From positions 16,431,956-16,495,955 of the forward strand of contig OX457029.1 of the NCBI GenBank assembly GCA_949752745.1: DNA of 64,000 bases, written 5' to 3'. Positions 1 to 11,400 of this stretch are shown piece after piece (within the stretch, counting starts at the first letter, position 1; every line of letters begins with the position of its first letter). Source of the DNA: Protula sp. h YS-2021. Its lineage: Eukaryota > Annelida > Polychaeta > Sabellida > Serpulidae. Under the pieces are notes generated by a model that saw nothing but the letters and a program-made list of their open reading frames with translations, was not told the DNA's origin and did no database searches. The translations under genes and the position numbers were made by a program.

Positions 1-413
1 GACGCGTGAGACTGCCGTATATATAAAGTCCAGTGCCAATTTTCAAAAGTCCGCCATTTTGTCAATTTTTGGTCGATCCGGAAAATTCTTGGTCACTGCA
101 CTGCGGAAGGTTCCAGAGAAGCCGTGTACAAAATTTGAAACGAATCCGTCTATTAATGTGGCCTGTAGACGCGTGAGACTGCCGTGTATACGCCAAGTCC
201 AGTGCATATATTCAAAGGTCCGCCATTTTGTCAATTTTTGGTCGATCCAGAAAATTCTTGGTCACTGCACTGCGGAAGGGTCCAGAGAAGCCGTGTACAA
301 AATTTGAACCGAATCCATGTATTAATGCGGCCTGTAGGCGCGTGAGACTGAAGCGTGACAGACAGACGGACGGAAAAGTTCAAAACTATATCCCTCCGTT
401 TCACGGGGGATAA
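1..413. repeat. Two and a half tandem ~168-bp units ending in a short hairpin-tailed repeat
   Basis: A unit beginning gacgcgtgagactgccgt recurs at about 1, 168 and 337 (period 167-169). The third copy breaks into a polypurine tract (gacagacagacggacgg, about 357) followed by a ccctccgtttcacggggg palindrome (about 393). Tails of this kind are common in dispersed repeats of marine molluscs; that assignment is from memory and unverified. The short ORFs on both strands simply follow the repeat and are not genes. Confidence 0.75.
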
Positions 414-479
414 AAACCCTGATGTTGGATTACGCCTAAAAATGAAAGCACTCTTACTAAAATTACTCGCAGAACTATT

Positions 480-1140
480 TTGAAAAACTTGATCCCCAAA
501 ACTTTATAACGGCGGCATGAGGCCATTTTTCGGAGGTGCGCCAAAAAAGGTAATTTTTTTAAAGAAACCATTACATGTGGAAAGCCCCTCTCCCCTCCCC
601 ACAGAAGATTTACAATGCCGCCAATTGACCATTTTTTGGAGAATTGCTATCTGATCATTTTTAGTATAGAATTTAGCAGACATCCATACAAATATTAGAG
701 GAATCCGATCAATATTGTGGGAGAACCAGTGTTTTCAAAATTAGCTACCTGTTCAAAAAATCACCACGCCCCCTTCCCTCGCCATTTACCAATTTTTGAC
801 TGATTGCCCAAAAACTAAAATTTTCAAGTGAGGACCGCGTAGAGAATGTCTTTTTTTTTTTTTTTTTTTGCAAAATTTGAAGACAATCCGATCAAAATTG
901 CGGAAGAAAAAGCATTTTGAAAATTTGCAACCCAAAAATTATAAATGCCTCCGTTTGGCCAATTTTGGAGGGATCGCCAAAAAGGTAATTTTTCAAGAGA
1001 GAACCATCTAGGGAACAATCGTACGAAATTGAAGAAATCAAAATTGTTGGAGAAGAATTTTGAAAACTACCTACCAATAAATTAAAAAATGTCCCCCCTC
1101 TCCCATTTCGTAAAATTTTCGCGGATCGCCAAAGATCACG
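480..1140. repeat. Highly diverged tandem repeat of a purine/pyrimidine-skewed unit
   Basis: Phrases such as ggccattttt-gga-g-cgcc-aaaa-ggtaattttt recur at about 505, 605, 781, 935 and 1085 with drift and indels, so this is an old degenerate repeat related to the block before it. No coding region is visible. The run of T at 849-868 is a simple homopolymer. Confidence 0.5.
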
Positions 1141-1719
1141 CTTGTGCTGGCTATTTTATTGTGTACGTTGTAGGTCCGATTGAGTTCATTTTGTGGTCTG
1201 ACTTGTGATGCTGCGTGTAATCATTTCTATCAGGCTGTTTGGGTGAGTATGTTGCGTGCCCATTATGAGAAAAAAAAAGAGATCTTAGCAGCGGCAAGTG
1301 TGGAATAAAATTTATTTACAACGGCGACTTTCGCTTAAACAGCGCAACACTGGCATCTATAAATACAAGATGTACGTAACAAAACAGCATCCACGATTTA
1401 TGACTTGTGCACAATGGTCAATAAAATCACTTGATAAACAAACTCAACAATACATTATAAAACCTAATAAGGAGAAAGCCCGAACACGAAGTATCACAAA
1501 TTCGTTTCCAAACTGGACGGACATTTTTGAAACAATCACTTTATGCGAAGCGATTCGGTTGTTTATGACCAATTGAAGAATGTTAGAGATGCCCCAGAAG
1601 TAGTCTGTGGCACAATCTACATCACATTTGTTTTGGCAGCAATCTCTAGGGCACAAACAAGCCACAGGAAGCGGTATAACAAAAAAACTCAGTCTGTTAG
1701 GACAGACACGATGGAAGCA

Positions 1720-1987
1720 CTGTGATATCATAACCTCATTCTGTGGTGAACAACTTGGGACTATCTGACGCGCTGTGATATCAGAACCTCATTCTGTGGT
1801 GAACAACTTGGGACTATCTGACGCGCTGTGATATCATAATTTCATTCTGTGGTGAACAACTTGGTACTATCTGACGCGCTGTGACATCATAACCGCATTC
1901 TATGATGAACAACTTGGGACTATGTGACGCGCTGTGATATCATGACTTCATTCTGTTGTTAACAACTTGGGACTATGTGACGCGCGT
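1720..1987. repeat. 53-bp tandem repeat, about 5 copies
   Basis: The phrase tgtgatatca recurs at 1721, 1774, 1827, 1880 and 1933, an exact 53-bp period, each followed by attctgtggtgaacaacttg and ctatctgacgc. Copies differ at a few positions. The stretch between this array and 2700 shows no recognisable gene. Confidence 0.9.
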
Positions 1988-2714
1988 GAGGAGAACTGAT
2001 GCCTAACCCTTGTGACACAATTTAGGTGATGAACAACCAAACCTTGGACGGAGTGTTAAACTTTCCCTGCATTCATATCATCACTTATATCACAGAGAGC
2101 TCTGGGAAACAATCTTTAAATGGTTTACTGAACAAAACAATGCAGTTATTTGGTTGAAAATAGAACAAATGAAACAAATAGCAGTAGTTTTACCTGCTTA
2201 CAGAAAACCGCTTTTCACATCAAGCTAACGGCTGTTCATTGCCCACTCATAAAATATGTGCAGAGGGTCAACATTATTGTTTAAATCCACATGTGCAGAG
2301 TCGCAAATAGAACGATATACGATCTGTTTAGCCCTGTAAATTTTGTATCACTATGAAACACCAACTTGCTGTAAACCAATCAAAACGACGGAGTTCGTTG
2401 CTGTCCAATCACAAACGACGTTTCATGAAGGTCGTGTTGGACATAACGGTAAAACGTTTCCTTAAGAGCGTCTTTTTTTCACATAACGTTCTTCAGCGCT
2501 TGAAACACGTCCGCAATACCAATATCCCAAAATCTTCTCTGACAATATAGCATGTAAATACTAAAGCCTACAGAAAGATTACAAAAAAGCAGTCATTTCA
2601 GTAAACTAGACCCACGCCCAAGAAAGAAAAAAACTCATTTAAGACGCCACAGAGGATGCTCCAGCCATAAGACCGTCACAACAGCAGCCGCCAGCAATGG
2701 CAATATGTGTATAT

Positions 2715-2720
2715 TTTATT
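2715..2720 (-). promoter_or_regulatory. Poly(A) signal AATAAA of SPEF1
   Basis: AATAAA on the minus strand, 24 nt after the TGA stop of exon 6. This position is normal for a short 3' UTR and supports exon 6 being terminal. Confidence 0.7.
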
Positions 2721-2744
2721 GCTTTAATTGTATATGAAAAAAAG

Positions 2745-2870
2745 TCATTTCTTGAAATTTGCCGTTGGTCTTTTTGACTTCAGTTCTTCCACCTGTCCTT
2801 GTAGATCATCAATTCTAATATCTTTGAGGTGTAACAAATGCTCAAGCCGCCGAACTTTGGCTTCTAATAT
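2745..2870 (-). CDS. SPEF1: SPEF1 exon 6 (C-terminal coiled coil, stop)
   Basis: 126 nt, phase 0, after the acceptor ataatttttgcag. It encodes ILEAKVRRLEHLLHLKDIRI and a short basic tail, ending at TGA (2747-2745). Vertebrate SPEF1 ends with a nearly identical KVRRLEHLLQLKNVRIEDL coil. A canonical poly(A) signal follows about 25 nt after the stop. Confidence 0.88.
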   Translation of the reverse strand: MLEAKVRRLEHLLHLKDIRIDDLQGQVEELKSKRPTANFKK

Positions 2871-5441
2871 CTGCAAAAATTATAAATAATAAATAAATAA
2901 ATAAAACAAAATACATAAATTATCTGATAGAAGACGATGAACAGTTAAGCCACAATATGCTAACACCTGAAGTATGTTTAAATCTTTCACTAAATTTTCG
3001 ACTGAAGTGAGGCATTAGTTTTTTTAGGTATCTCCTTGGCCATCGGGAGGTAGGGATATCTTCTCTTTGGTGAACCGCTGAGAGACAGAATATTGTGGCT
3101 CACAATGGGTTCATCACATTAAGCAATCCGAAAAATGTGAAAAGAGAAGGTGTTTGCGGCGTCAGCTCACACTTATGGTTTCTTCTTTGGCGAGTATTTC
3201 TTGCTCTTTTTCCTCCACCACCAGTTTGGGCACCGTTTCTTTGCTGGAGCCGCGTTGCTTGCTGGATACGTCTGGCTCCTCGTACTGTACTGGCGGGCGC
3301 AGCGCGGCGGGACCGTGGCCGTGATACAAGCGGTTCACGCTATTGGCTTGGTGCACAGACCGCTGACTGACCTTCGACCTGTAGTAACCATGGATCAGAA
3401 CAAGAATAAACATTGAAGTTGTTCGATAAAACGGTCCTGGAGGGGGGGGGGGGGGGGGGCGTTAGTATCTGGTGGATGAGGAGGTGACATAAAGTGTGGT
3501 CGCTGTTCTGGCGTACCGAGGCATACCCTTGTCTTGCGAGTGGGTGGCCAGATGGGGCGATCACCGACGCGCCATTTTAGATCGTATCGGTTTAATATGG
3601 TGCGAAAAATCCCGGAAGAAAGTAAAACTGCACCGATAAAAACCCCTGCTCCAAATCAAGTTATTCACAAATACAAATATTTGTTTGTTTATTTTTTTTC
3701 TGATATTAGAGTTTTAAACGTAACTAGGAAAATGTACACTAGAACAACTGTTCACTTACTCGTTACCAATAGCAATAACACCTACTGCGAAGATATATCG
3801 CCCTGACGACCGACTACTTGTTACCAATACCAAAAACACTTACTGCGAAGATATATCGCCCTGACGACAGACTACTTGTTACCAATACCAAAAACACTTA
3901 CTGCGAAGATATATCGCCCTGACGACAGACTACTTGTTACCAATACCAAAAACACTTACTGCGAAGATATATCGCCCTGACGACCGACTACTTGTTACCA
4001 ATAACAAAAACACTTACTGCGAAGATATATCGCCCTGACGACAGACTACTTGTTACCAATACCAAAAACACTTACTGCGAAGATATATCGCCCTGACGAC
4101 AGACTACTTGTTACCAATACCAAAAACACTTACTGCGAAGATATATCGCCCTGACGACAGACTACTTGTTACCAATACCAAAAACACTTACTGCGAAGAT
4201 ATATCGCCCTGACGACCGACTACTTGTTACCAATACCAAAAACACTTACTGCGAAGATATATCGCCCTGACGACCGACTACTTGTTACCAATACCAAAAA
4301 CACTTACTGCGAAGATATATCGCCCTGACGACAGACTACTTGTTACCAATACCAAAAACACTTACTGCGAAGATATATCGCCCTGACGACCGACTACTTG
4401 TTACCAATACCAAAAACACTTACTGCGAAGATATATCGCCCTGACGACCGACTACTTGTTACCAATACCAAAAACACTTACTGCGAAGATATATCGCCCT
4501 GACGACCGACTACTTGTTACCAATACCAAAAACACTTACTGCGAAGATATATCGCCCTGACGACCGACTACTTGTTACCAATACCAAAAACACTTACTGC
4601 GAAGATATATCGCCCTGACGACCGACTACTTGTTACCAATAACAAAAACACTTACTGCGAAGATATATCGCCCTGACGACCGACTACTTGTTACCAATAC
4701 CAAAAACACTTACTGCGAAGATATATCGCCCTGACGACAGACTACTTGTTACCAATACCAAAAACACTTACTGCGAAGATATATCGCCCTGACGACAGAC
4801 TACTTGTTACCAATACCAAAAACACTTACTGCGAAGATATATCGCCCTGACGACAGACTACTTGTTACCAATACCAAAAACACTTACTGCGAAGATATAT
4901 CGCCCTGGCGACAGACTACTTGTTACCAATACCAAAAACACTTGCTGCGAAGATATATCGCCCTGACGACAGACTACTTGTTACCAATACCAAAAACACT
5001 TACTGCGGAGATAAATCGGCCTGACGACCGGGTTTTCCCTTGTGGATTTCTGCAAGTAAAAGAGCAATTGACAGATAAATCCTTTGTTTGCTATTATGAG
5101 TTAACATGGTTTATTCACTTAAGGGACATTTACACCCAAACGCCACCCCAGATGCTTCAGAGTAATCGCTTTGCCACAGACAAAATTTTACACATAAATC
5201 GCTAAGAAACCGCACGAACAAATTGAAAGCAAAAACAAAAAGCAGCAGGATGTTTTCCACATCTACACCGCTCACGCAACCAGTGCTCCACGGCAACACA
5301 TGCTTTCAAACTCACCTTTAAAGCCACGATCAGCTTCCGGCCTGTGGTCGTTATCGCTCCTTTTCTCCTTGTCCCTCTGCTCCTCGTACATGTATCGGTC
5401 AATCTTTCGCCTGAAATTCACCGAGATTTACCAATCACAAA

Positions 5442-5499
<58 letters not shown>

Positions 5500-8400
5500 A
5501 CTGTTATAATTATTGCTATTATTATCATAATTAAAATAAATAGTACACAAGTGGTTTTATCGCCACTACTTCCATCACTGTCATTTTGGTGATCAATTGC
5601 AGTCTACTACAGGGACAGATCATAGGGCTAAGTGCTTTGTATGGGATTCGAGCACGCGGGGAAGGCCTGTGAACGAACAGCGCATTGGCTGTTCACTAGC
5701 CTTACACAAGTGCTCGAATCCCATACAAAGCACGAATGCACTGGGATCTATCTCCATTATAACACAAACATGCAACATCTATTCATAGATAGCGGAAAAA
5801 AGCTAAAAACTCGAGATTTTACTCGAAAATTTTTCATGATATTGTCCTGCGACACGAGTGTCGCATAGCAACTTGCGTAATGCAAAGGAAAACGTATTAC
5901 GTCACAAAGCCATCGTCATAGTATCTCGGAGTCATGCCCATTGTTTTTCTGTGAATTGGCTTTGCGACCTTTGTATGCGGTTAGAGCACGCTGGCGGTTT
6001 CTTATCATTTCTTTTTACGGGAGTGCATTACTCAATTGGTGCGTGTTACAATGGTCAATAAAGTTTCTATTTTAATTTTTATGTCTACACAAACCTTAAC
6101 ATCATAAGAAGTTGTTCAATAGCCCACGGCTTACAGGAAGCGATGTTCTTCATCACATCATCTGCTATATCAAAGCCTAGCTTCTTGAACACTTTCCTAA
6201 TAAACAAACAGACAATCAAAAAGACACAAGCTTCACCATAAAGTGTGTCGTGAACAATCCAAATAACCCTCACTAAATTTTCGTTTTACTTTCCGTCGTG
6301 CAAATCTCTACGCAGTTTTCACATAAAAAGAACACAGTGATTCCACCGTTGATGACACACGAAGTCATTCCTTTTGGATATTTGTATCCAGCTCAACTTT
6401 CTTTACACATTTTTTTTGCTTTTTTTACTCGGTCCTAACCTGTTGAGCAAACTCCAATTTGTGATTTTCAGATTCATAGCCGAAGCATTGGGGTAGTTGT
6501 TCAAGTCCACCAATTGCGGTATGAAGTAACAGACGATCTCAGCAACCAGGGCTTGAATAGTACACGAGACAGTAATACGGGCTGGTGCCCAGACACGTGC
6601 AATATGGGCTGGTGTCCAGGCACGTGTAATATGGGCTGGTGTCCAGGCACATGCAATATGGGCTGGTGCCCGGGCAAGTGCAACGTGGGCGATCTTGTGG
6701 CCACACGCAAGATGACGTATCATATGTGGGTGGTCGAGTTTTTGTTACGTCTATTAGTAAAGGTCAAATGGTGCGGGGCCTTATGGCAACAAAATAAAAA
6801 ACAGTGTGAAGGAACCTTACCGAATGAAATGAGTCAGCTTAAAACATATAAAAAACACAACTAAATGCAATATAAACACAAAATTATTTTAATAAGAAAG
6901 AGAGTACCTATTAAGTAATGACCAGTTGGTAATCTTTTTATCCACGGCTAAGGCGCTAGGGTAATTGTGCAAATCCACTATACTCGGTATAAATGCCTTG
7001 ATTATTTCAGCAACCAGAACTAAAAAGGAACAACAAAAGCAACATTTTAAGAATTTTAAATAAACACTTTTTACAAAATTGTGTTAATGGGAGAATGTGG
7101 GTAGTGGGATGCAGTTATTTTGTGCTACATCTTCGGATGTTCTTTATGGGAGAATGTGGGGCAGTGGGATGCAGTTATTTTGTGCTAGATCTTCGGATGT
7201 TCTTTATGGGAGAATGTGTGGCAGTGGGATGCAGTTATTTTGTGTTACATCTTTGCGTGGTTTTCGGAGTGTTTGCTGCGTTCGACTGCCTCTTTCCCGG
7301 GAGACACCAGCCCTTAAATTGGAAATTGCAGTAAAATTTATTTCAATTTGACAATGATGGTTTTTGAGCTGCTCTTGCTTTTGGAATTTTTCACAGATAG
7401 CCACTTATTTCTTTCGCCGCAGCACTGGCACAATCACTTCGAAAATCCATTACACAAGCTCACACAGAAGAAGCGCCTACACTCTCAAAGAATAAATTAC
7501 ACACAATTCATTTTAATCGCACAAGCAATGAGTGCTTAAGTAACAACGCAAAGAATAGCAGGCAAAACACACACCAAAATATTAACCGAACAATATCGTG
7601 TTAGTTCAATAATGCCCAATAGTTAATCGTATCGCACGATGTAATGTTTTTCCCTGTTGATTCTTTTGAGACGGTGAGGAATAGGAAGACCAAATCTGGC
7701 GTAGACATTGTAAGATGTCTTGCTGACCCACCTCAATTTCTTTAAAAATTCATTTATATTTTACATGCAAAAAAAAAAAAAAAAGAAAAAAAAAGACATT
7801 TAAATTTTGCCCATTGAAGCCCATACATAAGCAGCTACGGGAGCCCACAGCGCATCCCCAGCCTATTGATCTCTCCACTAGTGACAATGAGTGAACAAAT
7901 ATTGCGCGCGTGTTACTTGATGTATCTTGTCGTCATGCTGAACCGCGAATCTCTCAGCACGTATCATTCATTTCCTTCCATGTTTGAACGTAATGACACT
8001 TGCCAATAAGCCGTATTCACATTATACATGAGTGAATGTTACGAATATTTGGTTTGCCAAATATGCCCTAATTTTCAAAACAGGTTAAAAAATAATTCCA
8101 AATGCAAATTCTAAACTTCTTCTGTTTCTTTCATTTTGCCATTTTGGGTTTTCTTAACTGTCAAAAAAAAAATGGAAGAGTGAACCGTCCATTTGTTACA
8201 ACATTGTTACAATTTGACGTCATACTAATGCTAATGACGTTATCATAATTTATTCATCCCAGTAAACATTTTGACATTTCATCATAGTCAGGTTTTCATT
8301 GATTATGGTCATGATTAGCGGGTATGGTAAAAACTGGTGGGAGAGAGGAGGGTTGTTTTCTGCAGTTGCCTAAATGAAAGGAAGGGGAGGAGAGAGAGGT

Positions 8401-11400
8401 TCCACCCACTAACCTCACAATATCTACTTACCAACGTCAGGAGAGTGACACAACGACGTCGCGAGAATATTTATTAGATCACCATCAAGACAAAGTTCTT
8501 TAGGGTCATCCGACAACACAATATATGTAAGAAGTTAATTTTCATGAATAAAAACTGAATATCCCATACTTTGGGCCCGATATGTCAAGTTTTATTTGTG
8601 ACCAGGACAACTTTGCAACGTCGACTTTTCGACGCCTACACATGCTAATTATCCGACATCTCGTCAACGGTACATGAAAGACGTTAATTATGCGTCGGAA
8701 AGAAATGAGGTTTTCGGCGACAAAAAAGCAGCGTCACGTCGCGTGTTATCGACGTCAGAATGTTTACTGGGACAGCATGTCAAAGGCTGGGTTACGTAGA
8801 GTTTTTATGAAACCTGACATGACTTTTAACAAAGATTTAAAAAATAATAATAAAATAAAAATCGGACGAGGCTAAGATCAATTTGGATCGTACTTATCAC
8901 AGCGACCGCTCGAGATACGAATATAATCTCGTTCGCTGAGAACGTTGCCTAGTGCGGAGCACAGTTTGGCTACGTGGCGACGTATACTTACGTAAAACGT
9001 CACAAGCTATTATTCGATCAGTTTTGAAAATTAGTACCAACAATATTCAAAGTGATAAATATTTTGAATGCGGTTTATACTGCAATCAATTCATATTACT
9101 GTGCAAGAGAGCGGTTTCGTATATTTCATACTTAGTGACTAGATATTTTTATTGGCGATCTTGACTCACAGAGTCTTTAAATCAATGTCAAACGATTTTC
9201 TCGTAACAAATTGTCACATTAGTCACAATGTGTCACACAGGGAGATAGCGCTACTAGGCATCATCCTTAAGTCGAACAGTTCTCAGTGTTCTAAGTACTA
9301 CACCAATCAAGCTATAAGCTTGAAGGTGAAGGCCAGTGGGTAGAAAATGCGGTAGATTCATATTATTGACGAGGCCAAGCATTATATTACCCACGATGAT
9401 AGGGAAAAACGGCTATCCATCTATGCAGCTGAGCCCACTTGGAAAAGCGGTCCTCAAGACGTTGAATCCAGTTCAATTCTATTTAACACTTGACAAGCCT
9501 TTGGCTTGCAAGGGTTATATGAATTTGTGCGAGCAAAATTCGTCCTTTTTTTTTTTCTTCTTGACACTTTTTCCGATTTTTTGTGTCTTCTTCTCCTCTG
9601 ACACTACGGGCCTTACGACCATGAAACTTGGGACTTATTAAGAGCTTGATCTGAACATGTGCATGTCACTTTTTATTTTCGTCTTTGATTTCGTTTTCTT
9701 TGTTAAAACGCCATGTGAAAAGAGTGTATTTTTTGCAAGTAAATGCGTAGCATTTAACCCACATCACACACAGTTGCACAGTGAGCTTTGTGCGAGCTCT
9801 CACTGCGTAAATAGCTAACACGGCGTATGCTAGATCAGTCAATAACACCTTAAGTCAACAGAAACCAAACACTTCTCGGCTTATAAGACGTATTCAAGCT
9901 GTGTTGTTTGCAATATATTATTCAAGAAATAACCCATTGAAGGAAGTATTTTTGCAAACCACATGTTTTACACAAGATGACATAAATTAGGTTACTGCTT
10001 TGACAACTGTGTTTGATATACAAAGAGTAGTTTTAATCTAAGTGAATTTTTTCTTAAGTTATTAAGTTACTGAAGGCAGGCTGCTTGAAATTAATAACAT
10101 AACAAGTAAACCGGGTTTTTTTTGGGGTTTTTTTTTTTTTTGCCATTTTTTCCACCAGTTTTTGCCACTGTCCTGGCAAAAATATCCTTTTTTCCAGGCA
10201 AAAACACAACTCTGACAAAAAGTCACACAATCCAAATGTATGGTCTTTCTTTGTGGAACAAAGAAAACTAGACCGTTTTCACTACCGAGTAGCGAAAATT
10301 GCACTTGAGGGTCACAACAAATACGATTCTGAACTCTTAACCTCTTACATATCGTCTTTTCGGGTAGAAAATAAGCTCAAAATCGTTCTATCTCTAACCG
10401 TTTTCGAGATAATGGCCCACTTCCGGTTTTTGACATTGACCATGGCCGAGGATGTCAATCGCTCTCTAAGGTCATGGTTAAAAAATGCGGATTTTACGAC
10501 CTTTTAATGGGTAGGCTGATATCATGCCAGTTTAAACTACTGCTCTCAGCTCCTTGGGGCCTTTGTTTTGTCGTTTTTAATTGAAAAATTAAGCGAATTT
10601 AAGAAAAAAATACAGGAGGATCAACTAGACATACTGAAGTTTATCATATCCAAGTTTCACGGCCTCTGACTAGATCCACGGACAAACTAAAAAAAACACG
10701 GGAAAAACATGCCACAACTGCGGCTAAAATTTTCGTACAAATTCAAAACACTAGGGGATTTTGGCAAATGCCCAAGTGTAATGAATACGCTGAGTATTGA
10801 TGAGGTATGGCGCCAGTTTTTGTTTTTTTTTTTGTTTTTTTTTTTTAAAGAAACGAAAACTAGTCTTACGTCACACAGCTCCTATAAATACCCTTTACTT
10901 GTGGAAGAAATAAACCGAATTCGCTGACTACTTATTGTGACATGGCGCGTAACAATGTATCACTGTTAGTAGTAGTCAGACAGATGGACGGTCGCGCAGC
11001 ATATCATGAGTCACCAAGTGCGGTGGCGGGGGACTAAAATAGCATATACTGAAATACATTACAAAATAAATTAGGGGATTGTGACGATATCTCAAAAGAG
11101 AAAATTCGGAAAACGTTTGGCGCCCGCTGCCTGTCAAAAACCCATCGGATGTCATTATGTGGCGCTATTTATTTAGTTGTTTCTTTTTTTTTTCCACTAT
11201 GTTATTTTTGGTTATCTAAACTCAATGAATTACCAAACTTAAAGTAATTTTGTTAACCCCAGAAAAATTAAGTACAAAATTCGTGAGAAAAGACGTATCT
11301 ACTGTATAATGGAAGTTACTCTGCGGCAAAACGAAAACTGGAATTCAGTTGCATAACACTATATACTAATTTTATCGTCAAATGCTGATGATAATAATAG

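Noticed and set aside
3757..5035. Regular repeats resembling a CRISPR array
   Set aside because: The 58-bp units are contiguous and near identical along their whole length, with no unique spacers, in a eukaryotic intron. It is a minisatellite.
4804..5205. 133-codon ORF through the end of the minisatellite
   Set aside because: The frame is produced by the 58-bp period and changes phase with each unit; the same strand carries SPEF1 exons in the opposite direction.
6514..6864. 116-codon plus-strand ORF with a 9-residue Cys repeat (GWCPGTCNM)
   Set aside because: It overlaps SPEF1 exon 2b antisense and an intronic 27-bp minisatellite; there is no start context, signal peptide or splice evidence for a secreted Cys-rich protein.
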